The notes under the pieces are model-generated. The model made no database searches and was not told the DNA's origin. It saw only the letters and a list, made by a program, of their open reading frames with translations. Source: Kiritimatiellia bacterium (lineage in GTDB: Bacteria > Verrucomicrobiota > Kiritimatiellia > RFP12 > UBA1067). From it: a stretch of 21,867 nucleotides of DNA. The translations under genes were made by a program, and so were the position numbers. Positions 1-8,164 of the stretch are shown here, one piece after another (the first letter of the stretch is position 1; every line of letters starts with the position of its first letter). Where the stretch lies: the NCBI GenBank assembly GCA_024405255.1, contig JAKSOY010000047.1, positions 1 through 21,867 of the forward strand. Direction: 5' to 3'.

Positions 1-224
1 AATCCGAACAATCGAACAATCCGAACAATCAAACAATCCGAACAATCAAACAATCGAGCAATCCGAACAATCAAACAATCGAACAATCCGAACAATCCGA
101 ACAATCAAACAATCGAACAATCAAACAATCCGAACAATCGAACAATCCGAACAATCCGAACAATCGAACAATCTGAACAATCGAACAATCCGAACAATCG
201 AACAATCAAACAATCCAAACATTC
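1..224. repeat. Tandem array of mixed 8-bp and 9-bp units
   Basis: After a leading AATC, the whole stretch splits without remainder into 26 units: 14 of eight bases (GAACAATC, AAACAATC, one GAGCAATC) and 12 of nine bases (CGAACAATC, one TGAACAATC, and a degenerate last unit CAAACATTC). All units share the core AACAATC with few substitutions. The array runs off the left edge, so its full length is unknown. It has no spacers and no palindromic repeat, so it is not CRISPR. Mixing 8- and 9-mers breaks any reading frame, so it is unlikely to be coding. It lies just past the 3' end of the small membrane-protein operon. Function unknown. Confidence 0.95.
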
Positions 225-242
225 CAGAATTCGCCATCTTTT

Positions 243-788
243 TCAGGGTACAGCACAAATCCTCTTCAATCTTATTTTAGAGCGGCCATTCGGCAAGACT
301 AAAACAACGGCATCATAACCAGATTCCAGGCTCGACTGAACTTTTGTTTGAACCCCATCAAACAAATCCCCTTTTTCGCATTTCATCCATCGTTCACGAG
401 AATGTCGCGCCTGCCTATCGTCATCATGAAATTCACCGACATCAAAACTCATCTCGAGCAAATCGTCATTGTCGGCAAGCAGCAAATATCGATTCACCCC
501 AAACACCGAAAAAACAAAATGTATCTTTTCAAGTTGCCCCACTTCGGTTTTGGGATAGACCCGAACAGTGTATTCGGCATTACGAAGAGTCTCTCGATCA
601 GGGAACAAATGTTGGAGCTTGTACCCGTCGAACACTCTGATTCCATTCACAAGCAACCGATCTCCAGAATCGACTTCCACATAAAACGCAGCTCTTCTAC
701 AACTGTTCAAGGACATCCAACAACAAATGGCAATCGCAACAACAAACAGTATTGTCACTGCCAGAAGATTGATTTTCCTATTACCCAT
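243..788 (-). CDS. Small membrane-anchored protein of unknown function
   Basis: Not recognised. The 181-residue product starts MGNRKINLLAVTILF, a short basic N-terminus followed by one hydrophobic segment (about residues 6-27). A Cys near the end of that segment (SLNSC) only weakly resembles a lipobox, so either a lipoprotein or a signal-anchored protein is possible. The remainder is soluble and mixed alpha/beta, with no catalytic motif I can see. I chose the ATG at 788 over a TTG two codons upstream because AGGAA lies 7 bp before it. The gene is the last of three in a minus-strand run, 31 bp after the interrupted gene. GC is in the mid-40s, lower than the block to the right, suggesting different ancestry. 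Its leader (LLAVTIL) resembles that of the first gene of the cassette (LLAITIL). Confidence 0.6.
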   Translation of the reverse strand: MGNRKINLLAVTILFVVAIAICCWMSLNSCRRAAFYVEVDSGDRLLVNGIRVFDGYKLQHLFPDRETLRNAEYTVRVYPKTEVGQLEKIHFVFSVFGVNRYLLLADNDDLLEMSFDVGEFHDDDRQARHSRERWMKCEKGDLFDGVQTKVQSSLESGYDAVVLVLPNGRSKIRLKRICAVP

Positions 789-819
789 GAACAAGTTCCT
801 TTTCCTCTATTCAAAAGGG

Positions 820-1188
820 CTAAGGCATTCTAACGGCGACCAGATACCGTCGATTGTACCTATGGATGTAGACACAATTCTCATCAGCCTTCGAGCCTTG
901 AATTTCCGCATAGACCGAGTGAAACTCCCAGGGGATGAATCGCCGTGCAATCTCGCCTCTAATCGCAAAATAGCAATCGTTCCCTTTGTCCCGATATTAT
1001 CCTTGGCGAAAATCCGAATCGAAATCCATTTCCCCAACCTTGAGAGGCCGTCCACCTTCCCTTTGCCATAAACCACAAGGGACCACTTCAACCACCTGAA
1101 TCATCTTCTGGCGATAATAAAAAAACAACAGGGCGGAAACAAAGACGATGCCAATCAAACATAATATGCGAATCGCTCTAGACATCAT
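820..1188 (-). pseudogene. Small membrane protein gene interrupted by an in-frame TAA
   Basis: The frame opens at ATG 1188 (MMSRAIRILCLIGIVF), with one transmembrane segment at about residues 5-25. It stops at TAA (997-999) after DSDFRQG, then continues in the same frame without further stops to TAG at 820-822. The downstream part (YRDKGNDCYFAIRGEIARRF, ending RRYLVAVRMP) reads like normal protein, so the gene looks like one of about 122 codons with a single nonsense change. The start overlaps the upstream gene's stop as ATGA, with GGAGG just before it, which suggests translational coupling. Alternatives are stop readthrough, a sequencing error, or a genuine 63-residue membrane peptide. The family is not recognised. 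Confidence 0.65.
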
Positions 1189-1958
1189 TCCTCCCAACAA
1201 TTCGCTAAGGGAATTATGTTCGTCTTCTGTTCAGAAGGTCGCTTCCAAAGGGCTTTTTCGTTTCCTAAGTCTGCTAATTCTTTGGACAAGTGTACGACAG
1301 CGCGAGAATGACTTTTCAAACACACCGAAGCATGGGGGGCCATTCCCACACGCAGTTTCGTGTATCCCGTTCCTTCCGCATTCCATGTATAATTAAAAAA
1401 AGTCACAGAAACGCCTGACAGGGGTCTCCAGTCCTCTTCACATAGGCACGCACGAAACTTAACATCTTCCTGGATTGTAATCCATGACTGATTGCTCGCG
1501 CTCTCATGCCCTGGGACAGAGAGATGAACGAACAACTGTCCACCAAACGGAATATCTCGAAACTGCGCCCCTCCGCGCCACAACGTAGGGAACGTCAACT
1601 GGCCGTCATCAAGTTTCATCCAGCAGACCCAACAACCATACCAATCAGATCGCTTTCCCCATGTCTTATCATAAACGCAAAACCATCGTGAATCGCCCTT
1701 CAAATCCAAGAGCAATGAAACTGAACTGTCTTCGGCAGATGCCTCTGTACGAATGACAATATCCCAGAATTCGTTCTTCTGAGACTCATTCTCAATCAAC
1801 AGCGTTTGCGAAGAAAACGACTTCAATGTCCAACAACCCTGGCAGAGAAAACACATGCAAAGCAAACACGACAAAATCGTTATCGCCAACAACGATTTCT
1901 TTACATGGTTATTCAAAACATTAACGAAACTGGACAAGATGGAAATGGCATTCTCCAT
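1185..1958 (-). CDS. Membrane-anchored or lipoprotein-like protein of unknown function
   Basis: Not recognised. From ATG 1958 the product has 257 residues: MENAIS, a lysine pair (HVKKS), then a Cys-rich hydrophobic segment (about residues 22-41, ending LCQGCW) that may be a signal anchor or a poor lipobox. The extracytoplasmic part is rich in Trp and Cys (DWYGCWVCW; CLCEEDWR), which suggests disulfides or a compact beta fold. There are two candidate starts. ATG 1958 sits 9 bp after a perfect TATAAT and lacks a good Shine-Dalgarno (possible leaderless start). ATG 2042, 28 codons upstream in frame, has AGGAGG 11 bp before it. I favour 1958 because two other genes here show the same promoter-ATG arrangement, but 2042 is credible. 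It is the first gene of the AT-richer three-gene cassette and overlaps the next gene by 4 bp (ATGA). Confidence 0.55.
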   Translation of the reverse strand: MENAISILSSFVNVLNNHVKKSLLAITILSCLLCMCFLCQGCWTLKSFSSQTLLIENESQKNEFWDIVIRTEASAEDSSVSLLLDLKGDSRWFCVYDKTWGKRSDWYGCWVCWMKLDDGQLTFPTLWRGGAQFRDIPFGGQLFVHLSVPGHESASNQSWITIQEDVKFRACLCEEDWRPLSGVSVTFFNYTWNAEGTGYTKLRVGMAPHASVCLKSHSRAVVHLSKELADLGNEKALWKRPSEQKTNIIPLANCWEE

Positions 1959-1967
1959 AGCGAAAAC

Positions 1968-1976
1968 ATTATACCA
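1968..1976 (-). promoter_or_regulatory. Extended -10 promoter just before the ATG at 1958
   Basis: The minus strand reads TGGTATAAT, with a 9-bp gap to ATG. The TGN plus TATAAT is a consensus extended -10 element; no convincing -35 lies 17 bp upstream. Transcription would start within about 0-3 bases of the ATG. If ATG 2042 is the true start, this motif would be inside the coding region (codons for WYN). Confidence 0.45.
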
Positions 1977-2080
1977 CATTGCCGTCCTAAGAAGAAAACG
2001 AAAATTTGTAGGAGCCGCGGTGATTGGGAAACGCGTCAGCATCTCCGTAATCCCCTCCTGCCTCTCAACACATTATTAAA

Positions 2081-5000
2081 CTAATTCTGGACGGACCACT
2101 CGAATTTGCCGCCTTTGTCGAGATCGTTTTTCTGGACACACGGTCCCACCTGCTTACGCCCTTCCAAGGTCGCCTGATTGAACACACAGCCCGTCTCGGC
2201 TTGTGGCGCTCGTATGTGAAGCTGCTTGCCGTTTGGCAGCGTCACGTCGATGCGGGCGAAACGCGGTGCGCCCAGCGCGTACGAACCGCTTGCCGGGCAC
2301 ACGGGATAGAACCCTAACGCGCTCCACACATACCACGCCGAGGTCTGGCCATTGTCTTCGTCGCCGCAGTACCCGTCCGGCGAAGGACGATAGAGACGGT
2401 CCATCACTTCGCGTGCACGGGATTGCGTCTTCGCCCAGGCACCGCACCAGTCGTAGAGGTAGATCATGTGCTGAATCGGCTGGTTGCCGTGCGCGTACTG
2501 GCCCATGTTCATGACTTGCATCTCGCGCGTTTCATGAATGACACGTCCATAATACGCAACACCCGCCGTCGGCGGCAGCGTGAAAATTTCGTCCAGCCGC
2601 TTTTCGAACGCCGACGCCCCGCCCATCGCCGTCATCAGTCCGGGCACATCGTGGAAGACGCTCCACGTGTAATGATGTGCGCAACCTTCCGTGAAGTCCC
2701 CGCCCCAGTCGAACGGACTGAAATCCTTCTTGAACGTTCCGTCCTTGTTGCGTCCCACGGCTATCCGCCGCGCAGGATCGAAAACGTTCCGCCAATTCTG
2801 CGACCGCTTCAAATAGAGATCGACTTCCTCTTTCGGACGTCCCAGCGCCGCACCCAGACGTGCAATGCACCAGTCGTCATACGCGTATTCAAGCGTACGC
2901 GCGGCCGACTCGTTGATGCCGACATCCCGCGGCACATAGCCTTTGGAATTGTAGAAGTCAACTCCGCAGCGTCCCACCGCCGTCATCTGCGGATGCGCAT
3001 TGTTCGCCCCGTGGACCAACGCCTGATAGAGCGCCTGAATGTCGAAACCGCCCCGCACACCCGAGAGCCACGCATCCGCGACGACGCTCGCGGAATTGTT
3101 GCCGATCATGCAGTTGACGAGTCCCGGACTCGACCATTCCGGCAACCAGCCCGACTCCTTCCAGCAGTTCTCGAGTCCTTCCATCATCTTCGCATTCATC
3201 TCGGGCGAGAGGAAATTCAACAACGGGAACAGCGCACGGAACGTATCCCAGAAACCCGTTCCCGCATAGTAGTAGCCGGGACGCACCTCGTTCGCCGACG
3301 GACTCCAATGGACGATCTTCCCGTCCGCCGTCTTCTCCCACACCGCCAACGGGAAGAGCATCGTGCGATAGAGACACGTATAGAACACGCGCTTGGCCTC
3401 AAGATCATCGCTCGTGACTTTGATTTTCGATAGCTGCGCATTCCATTCCGTCCGCGCATCGGCAGCGACTTCGGCGAAGCGTTTGCCGTCCGTCTCGGAC
3501 AGATTCACCCGTGCCTGCTCGGCAGAAATCAGACTCGACGCAATCCGCACGTTCACGACATCGCCTCGCGCCATCGTCGGGAATGTCACGGCGAGCGCAC
3601 CGTCTTTGAGCTGCCGCACGTCTTTCACCACGCAGTCGAACGCAAGGACGAAATGCTGTTGTACCGGCGTGCGCGATGTGACATTCATCACGCTCACGCC
3701 CGTCACCGACTTGCGATCCTCCGACAATTTGACGCTGCCCCCCTTGGACGGATTGACGACCAGACCCGGCTTCTCGGTCTGGGGATAGACGATCCGAACG
3801 GCAGCACCGTGCAGCGTCGGCGCGAGTTCAACGGTCGTATCAAAGTCGGCCAGATAGACGCCGTAACGATCCGGACCGCGCGTCTCGGCCTTATGCGAAT
3901 ACCAGCTGAACCGTCTCTTCGCCTCATCGGAAACATCGCCGACGACCGGCAGGAAGTTCCAGGCGCCATGGTCGCCAATCCAAGGGCTCGGCTGTCGTGT
4001 CTGCCGAATGCCATAGATACGCGGCTCGGTGTAGTCGTAGAACCAACGCTCGTGCGTATCCGGCTTCGTCTGCGGCGCCCAACCGCCGAACCCCCACGGA
4101 CGCGCCGTCATCGGATAGAGGTTGCCGGTCGAAATGTTGCACCCGCCTCCTCCCATCTGGTTGACGGTTCCCATTTCCGTCAGGACGTATTTCACCCAGT
4201 CGTGGGACTGGCAGGCACAGGCGGGAAACGCATTCGTAAACGCCATCCAGGACGCAGGATCGGGCGTACCGCAATGCCGCCAGCCGGGCACATGGCACGC
4301 CTGAGGCGATGTCTGAGCCAACTTGAGTTCGGGCGCGTCGATCACATCGAGTCCGATGGCGCTTTTAAAACGCTGTTGGTCTTCCAGACGCCAGATCACA
4401 TGGCCCGTCGAATCGAACTCGACCACCTGCGCCCCCTTCGAAAGATCACGCATCGAGTGTCCCGTCCAATGCGCCATGTAGACGGACCCATTCGGCATCT
4501 CCTTCACCTGCGCATAGAAGCAGGCGTTCTGCGGATCCTTCCAACGCGAAAGGAGGCGGCCTTCCGACGTGAAATGCGCGAGCTCACAACCATACCCGCC
4601 GCTCGACCAATAGCCGGTTCCGGCGAGGTCCGGTTCGGCATCGAACTGGTTGCGTCCCGACACCAGCGGATACAGTTTCTCAACCGTGCACGTATTCGCC
4701 TGCGGATCGATCCGAACGCGCGAAAAACCCTTGAACCACGAGATCAAAAGGCACCAGGGGCTACGGTCGTTGCTCATCGTCCGCGTATAGTGGATGCCCG
4801 GCAGATGATAGGTGGCGATCAGCTCGCGCGCCGCCGAAAAGCGGTACAGGCGAGTTTCCTTCGCATGCGGATTTCCGACGCAGCCGATGAAACCGCCGTC
4901 GGGCAGATCGCAGACCGCCGTCACGCCCTTGAGCGCCGGATGCCTGAATGTCTCCGTCACACAGCGCAACGAGAGGTCGACGATTTTAAAGCCGTTGTCG

Positions 5001-5218
5001 CCGACGACGCGGTAGACGCCTTCACGCATCTTCTTGAGATCCCAGTACGTCTTCGGTACGGAGACGGCAAAACACTGGTTCGAATCAGCCGAATCCCAGT
5101 GATGGACCTTCTCCGTCGCAAAGTCGACGATCACAAAACGCCGATGAGGTTCTGTCGCACCGAATGCACAACCGCACAACGCGGCTGACAAGACAACCGT
5201 CTTCAACCATGCTTTCAT
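2081..5218 (-). CDS. GH92-family alpha-mannosidase with N-terminal propeller-like domain, secreted
   Basis: The product has 1045 residues from ATG 5218, the first Met giving a signal peptide (MKAWLKTVVLSAALCGCAFG); AAGG lies about 10 bp upstream. Residues about 22-310 look like a WD/PQQ-type beta-propeller with repeated short strands (for example VVEFDSTGHVIWRLEDQ). The rest is glycoside hydrolase family 92, whose members are exo-acting, Ca-dependent alpha-mannosidases. Motifs seen are GFWDTFRALFPLL, FTEGCAHHYTW (about 842, a likely catalytic Glu), GNQPIQHMIYLYDW (about 911) and GDEDNGQTSAWYVWSALGFY (about 952, catalytic-base region). The GH92 N-terminal signature is divergent (NLYPMTARPWGFGGWAPQT). 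A typical GH92 is about 750 residues, so the propeller is an extra. It follows rnc by 28 bp. The likely role is trimming mannose from glycans outside the cytoplasm; linkage specificity cannot be read. Confidence 0.88.
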   Translation of the reverse strand: MKAWLKTVVLSAALCGCAFGATEPHRRFVIVDFATEKVHHWDSADSNQCFAVSVPKTYWDLKKMREGVYRVVGDNGFKIVDLSLRCVTETFRHPALKGVTAVCDLPDGGFIGCVGNPHAKETRLYRFSAARELIATYHLPGIHYTRTMSNDRSPWCLLISWFKGFSRVRIDPQANTCTVEKLYPLVSGRNQFDAEPDLAGTGYWSSGGYGCELAHFTSEGRLLSRWKDPQNACFYAQVKEMPNGSVYMAHWTGHSMRDLSKGAQVVEFDSTGHVIWRLEDQQRFKSAIGLDVIDAPELKLAQTSPQACHVPGWRHCGTPDPASWMAFTNAFPACACQSHDWVKYVLTEMGTVNQMGGGGCNISTGNLYPMTARPWGFGGWAPQTKPDTHERWFYDYTEPRIYGIRQTRQPSPWIGDHGAWNFLPVVGDVSDEAKRRFSWYSHKAETRGPDRYGVYLADFDTTVELAPTLHGAAVRIVYPQTEKPGLVVNPSKGGSVKLSEDRKSVTGVSVMNVTSRTPVQQHFVLAFDCVVKDVRQLKDGALAVTFPTMARGDVVNVRIASSLISAEQARVNLSETDGKRFAEVAADARTEWNAQLSKIKVTSDDLEAKRVFYTCLYRTMLFPLAVWEKTADGKIVHWSPSANEVRPGYYYAGTGFWDTFRALFPLLNFLSPEMNAKMMEGLENCWKESGWLPEWSSPGLVNCMIGNNSASVVADAWLSGVRGGFDIQALYQALVHGANNAHPQMTAVGRCGVDFYNSKGYVPRDVGINESAARTLEYAYDDWCIARLGAALGRPKEEVDLYLKRSQNWRNVFDPARRIAVGRNKDGTFKKDFSPFDWGGDFTEGCAHHYTWSVFHDVPGLMTAMGGASAFEKRLDEIFTLPPTAGVAYYGRVIHETREMQVMNMGQYAHGNQPIQHMIYLYDWCGAWAKTQSRAREVMDRLYRPSPDGYCGDEDNGQTSAWYVWSALGFYPVCPASGSYALGAPRFARIDVTLPNGKQLHIRAPQAETGCVFNQATLEGRKQVGPCVQKNDLDKGGKFEWSVQN

Positions 5219-5238
5219 TGTTCTGACCTTTCGTTGAA

Positions 5239-5255
5239 CGCGCGTCTCACGCGCG
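5239..5255 (-). promoter_or_regulatory. GC hairpin across the rnc stop codon
   Basis: A perfect 7-bp inverted repeat, CGCGCGT / ACGCGCG, with a 3-nt loop, covers the rnc stop and the short gap before the GH92 gene. No T-tract follows, so it is not a standard terminator. It could partly attenuate GH92 expression or stabilise mRNA ends; it may also be incidental. Confidence 0.35.
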
Positions 5256-5918
5256 AGTATCAAATTGTGCGAGGAACGCAGCCGCGGCGGCCGCTTCGGC
5301 CGCCGATTTGGAATGTCCCGTCCCCTCGGCCGAACCGATTCCCTGAATCGTGACACGCACCGCAATCTCCGGCGCGTGGTCGGGTCCCGTCATCTTCACA
5401 ACCGCGTAAAGAGGCTGTTGCGGAGGCCTCTGGTGCTGGGCGATCTTCTGCACGTAAAGCCGCGGATTCGCCTGACGTTCATCGTAGTTTTCCGTGACCG
5501 GCAGATCGAGCGTCGCCCACACCTGCCGGGCCGCCTCAATGCCGCCATCAAGCCAGACGGCGCCCATGATGGCCTCAAGCGCATCCGCCAGCACCTTGGC
5601 GCCCTTGGGGAAATCGGGCAGACCCAGATTACGCACCAGATACTTGCGCAGACCGATCCGCTCGGCCACATCCACAAACGACTTGCCGGACACAAGATGC
5701 GTGCGACGCACCGTCAACGTACCTTCCTGCGCTTCGGGGAACGCGGCAAAGAGCGCGTCGGCTGCGATCAGACCGAACACCGCGTCACCCAGGAATTCCA
5801 ACCGCTGATTGTCCTTCGCCTGAGGATTGCTCTGCTTCACGGACGGCGTGACGAGAGCCTGCTGCAACAGCGTCGGGTCTTTAAACGCATAGCCGAGTTT
5901 TTCTTCCAGTTCCGACAT
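5247..5918 (-). CDS. rnc: Ribonuclease III
   Basis: The product has 223 residues and cuts double-stranded RNA in rRNA and mRNA processing. The endonuclease domain spans about residues 5-130, with the signature RLEFLGDAV (39-47, Glu41 and Asp45) and the second metal-binding motif LADALEAIMGA (Asp112, Glu115). A double-stranded RNA-binding domain spans about 150-220 and ends in GTGHSKSAAEAAAAAAFL. The usual NERLEFLGD signature reads NQRLEFLGD here, so the first acidic residue (equivalent to E. coli E38) is Gln38. ATG 5918 has GAGG 5 bp upstream, inside the end of nadK, 7 bp away. Length is normal for the family. Confidence 0.95.
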   Translation of the reverse strand: MSELEEKLGYAFKDPTLLQQALVTPSVKQSNPQAKDNQRLEFLGDAVFGLIAADALFAAFPEAQEGTLTVRRTHLVSGKSFVDVAERIGLRKYLVRNLGLPDFPKGAKVLADALEAIMGAVWLDGGIEAARQVWATLDLPVTENYDERQANPRLYVQKIAQHQRPPQQPLYAVVKMTGPDHAPEIAVRVTIQGIGSAEGTGHSKSAAEAAAAAAFLAQFDTRA

Positions 5919-5925
5919 GATTTCC

Positions 5926-6702
5926 TCATCCGATCAAACTACCGGACCATCCCAGCTTCCGGTTCAAGACATCAAAAGGATTATCGCCGGCGAGCTGCAC
6001 GAGCGGTACGCTTTCATCCGACCGCATCACCGTCAACTCGTCACCGACCCCAAGTCGGCCCGCATCGGTACCGTCGGCAAAAACCGCAAGCGTCGAAGTT
6101 CCCGGACGCGGCAGCAGACGAATCTGCAATCTCACCGTTTCGCGTACGACGAGCGGACGCGACGAGAGCGCATGCGGACAGATCGGCGTAATGACGAGCG
6201 ACTGCGAATCCGGCAGCAGAATCGGCCCTCCGGCCGAGAAAGAATACGCCGTCGACCCTGTGGGCGTCGCGATGACAAGTCCGTCCGCAAAGAACCGCGT
6301 CGCAAGACTGCCATCTACATGCAGTTCGATCACGGCCGCATGTCCAGACACGCCCTTGGAGACGACAACATCATTCAACGCCTTTGCCCCGTTCACGGAA
6401 AGCGCGGTCCGCCGGGAAAGCGTAAACGCACCGTTCGCAAGCGCGTGCAACGCATCTTCAAAACGCGGTTTCTCGACGGCCGCCAAGTAACCGAGCGAAC
6501 CGAGGTTGAGACCGAGCAAGGGCACACCGGGGAATCGATGCACCGCCGAGAGCATCGTTCCGTCACCACCGAGCACCACGACTGCTTCGGGCTTCTGGTC
6601 GTCGAGTTCAAGTCCACAGGCCTGCGCAACTTCCGCAAGATGCTTCCGCGCAGACATTGCCGCCGACTTTGTCGAATTCGCGTAGAACGTGATTCGCTTC
6701 AC
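5926..6702 (-). CDS. nadK: NAD kinase (ATP/polyphosphate-NAD phosphotransferase)
   Basis: Phosphorylates NAD to NADP in the cytoplasm. The product has 258 residues from the GTG at 6702, chosen because it gives the expected beta-strand start (VKRITFYANSTK) and because GGGAAGGG lies about 10 bp upstream, after the gatB stop. Motifs are GGDGT (about 45-49), the NE-type motif as NDVVVSKG (about 110-117) and the glycine-rich TPTGSTAYSFSAGGP (about 146-160). The Asp replacing the usual Glu in the NE motif is a conservative change. It is slightly short, mainly because the N-terminus is compact. It lies 28 bp after gatB and 7 bp before rnc, so is probably co-transcribed with both. Confidence 0.93.
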   Translation of the reverse strand: MKRITFYANSTKSAAMSARKHLAEVAQACGLELDDQKPEAVVVLGGDGTMLSAVHRFPGVPLLGLNLGSLGYLAAVEKPRFEDALHALANGAFTLSRRTALSVNGAKALNDVVVSKGVSGHAAVIELHVDGSLATRFFADGLVIATPTGSTAYSFSAGGPILLPDSQSLVITPICPHALSSRPLVVRETVRLQIRLLPRPGTSTLAVFADGTDAGRLGVGDELTVMRSDESVPLVQLAGDNPFDVLNRKLGWSGSLIG

Positions 6703-6730
6703 GACCAAAACGCCCTTCCCGCCGCGGCAA

Positions 6731-8164
6731 TCAAAGCGCCGCCAGCTTCTTCGCCACGAGCGGTGCAACGATCTTCGGATCGGCCTTGCCCTTCGACAGC
6801 TTCATGACCTGGCCCACGAAGAAACCCGCGGCGGCCTTCTTGCCCGCCTTGAAGTCCGCCACCGGACCCGGATTCGCGGCAATCGCCTGATCGACAAACG
6901 CCTCCAGAGCCGACGTATCGGAAACGGCGCCAAGGCCACGCTCCTTCACGATCGCCTCGGGGTCGCCGCCCTTCTCGAAGATTTCCGGCAGCAGCTCCTT
7001 GAGCGTCGGGCCGTTGATCGTGCCCTTCGCGGAAAGCGTGATGAGCGCACGCAACGCCTCCGGCTTCATCGCGCATTCGCCGATGGACTTGCCGCTGGCG
7101 TTCAGAAGCGCCATCACATCGCTCATGTAGAGGTTGCACAGCAGCTTGGCCGTCTTCTTGTCGAGCCCCTTCGCCGCCGCTTCGAAATAATCGGCATTCG
7201 CCTTCTGCTGCGACAGCACGCCGGCATCGTATTCCGCGATGCCGTACTCTTCGATCATCCGCGCACGGCGGGCTTCCGGTTTCTCCGGCAGAAGCTTGCG
7301 CCATTCCTCGACCTGCTCTTCCGACAGCGCCACGGGCACAAGGTCCGGCTCCGGGAAATAACGATAGTCGTGGGCGTTCTCCTTCGAACGCATCGACGCC
7401 GTCTCCATCGCTTCGCCATCCCAGCGGCGCGTTTCTTGGATGATCGGAATCGAATGGGCCATGCACTCGCGCTGACGCACCGCCTCGTATTCGAGCGCCG
7501 CGTGGATGCCCTTGAAGGTATTCATGTTCTTGATTTCGACCTTCGTGCCCAGTTCCTTCGCGCCCACAGGACGGATCGAGATGTTCACGTCGGAACGCAT
7601 ATTGCCTTCTTCGAGGTTGCAGTCCGAAACGCCGGCGTAGACGAGCATCTCCTTCAACGCCGTCAGATAGGCAATGGCTTCGTCCGCACTCGCGAGATCG
7701 GGTTCCGAAACGATTTCCATCAGCGGCGTGCCACCGCGGTTGAAGTCCACACCGGACGTCGTCGCATAGTGGTTGATCTTCGCCGCATCCTCTTCCAGGT
7801 GGATGTGGTTGATGCGAATCGTCTTCGGTCCGTTCGGCGTCTCAATCGTCACACCGCCACCGAGGCAGAGCGGACTATAGTTCTCGGTGATCTGATAGTC
7901 CTTCGCCATGTCGGGATAGAAGTAGTTCTTCCGGTCGAAAGTCGCATGGCGGTTGATGGTGCATCCCAGCATCAGGCCGCTCATCACGGTGAGCTTGACA
8001 GCCTCCTTGTTCATCATCGGCAACGCGCCCGGGTAACCCAGGCACACGGGGCAGACGTTCGTATTCGGTTCACAGCCCGTCTTCAACAGACAGCTGCAGA
8101 ACATCTTCGTGTTCGTCTTCAGCTGGACGTGCGTCTCAAGGCCGATCGTATTCTCGAACTCCAT
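6731..8164 (-). CDS. gatB: Asp-tRNA(Asn)/Glu-tRNA(Gln) amidotransferase subunit B
   Basis: The tRNA-binding kinase subunit of GatCAB, which activates Glu or Asp misacylated on tRNA(Gln) or tRNA(Asn) so that GatA-derived ammonia can form Gln- or Asn-tRNA. The 477 residues start MEFENTIGLETHVQL. The zinc-type Cys cluster is at Cys23, Cys25, Cys38 and Cys41 (NVCPVCLGYPGALP). The cradle motifs FDRKNYFYPDMAKDYQI and RINHIHLEEDAAK are present, and the C-terminal helical/YqeY-like region is complete (ends APLVAKKLAAL). Its ATG overlaps the stop of the secretin gene as TAATG, so the two are translationally linked. The operon order gatC-gatA-secretin-gatB is unusual. Confidence 0.97.
   Translation of the reverse strand: MEFENTIGLETHVQLKTNTKMFCSCLLKTGCEPNTNVCPVCLGYPGALPMMNKEAVKLTVMSGLMLGCTINRHATFDRKNYFYPDMAKDYQITENYSPLCLGGGVTIETPNGPKTIRINHIHLEEDAAKINHYATTSGVDFNRGGTPLMEIVSEPDLASADEAIAYLTALKEMLVYAGVSDCNLEEGNMRSDVNISIRPVGAKELGTKVEIKNMNTFKGIHAALEYEAVRQRECMAHSIPIIQETRRWDGEAMETASMRSKENAHDYRYFPEPDLVPVALSEEQVEEWRKLLPEKPEARRARMIEEYGIAEYDAGVLSQQKANADYFEAAAKGLDKKTAKLLCNLYMSDVMALLNASGKSIGECAMKPEALRALITLSAKGTINGPTLKELLPEIFEKGGDPEAIVKERGLGAVSDTSALEAFVDQAIAANPGPVADFKAGKKAAAGFFVGQVMKLSKGKADPKIVAPLVAKKLAAL

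Noticed and set aside
1..224. CRISPR array
   Set aside because: Units of 8-9 bp are directly joined with no spacers.
997..999. Stop-codon reassignment (TAA read as an amino acid)
   Set aside because: TAA ends gatC, argD, the secretin, the oxidoreductase and the glycosyltransferase normally, so it is a working stop in this genome.
5239..5255. Intrinsic terminator after rnc
   Set aside because: The hairpin is perfect but no T-run follows, so only a hairpin of unknown role is reported.
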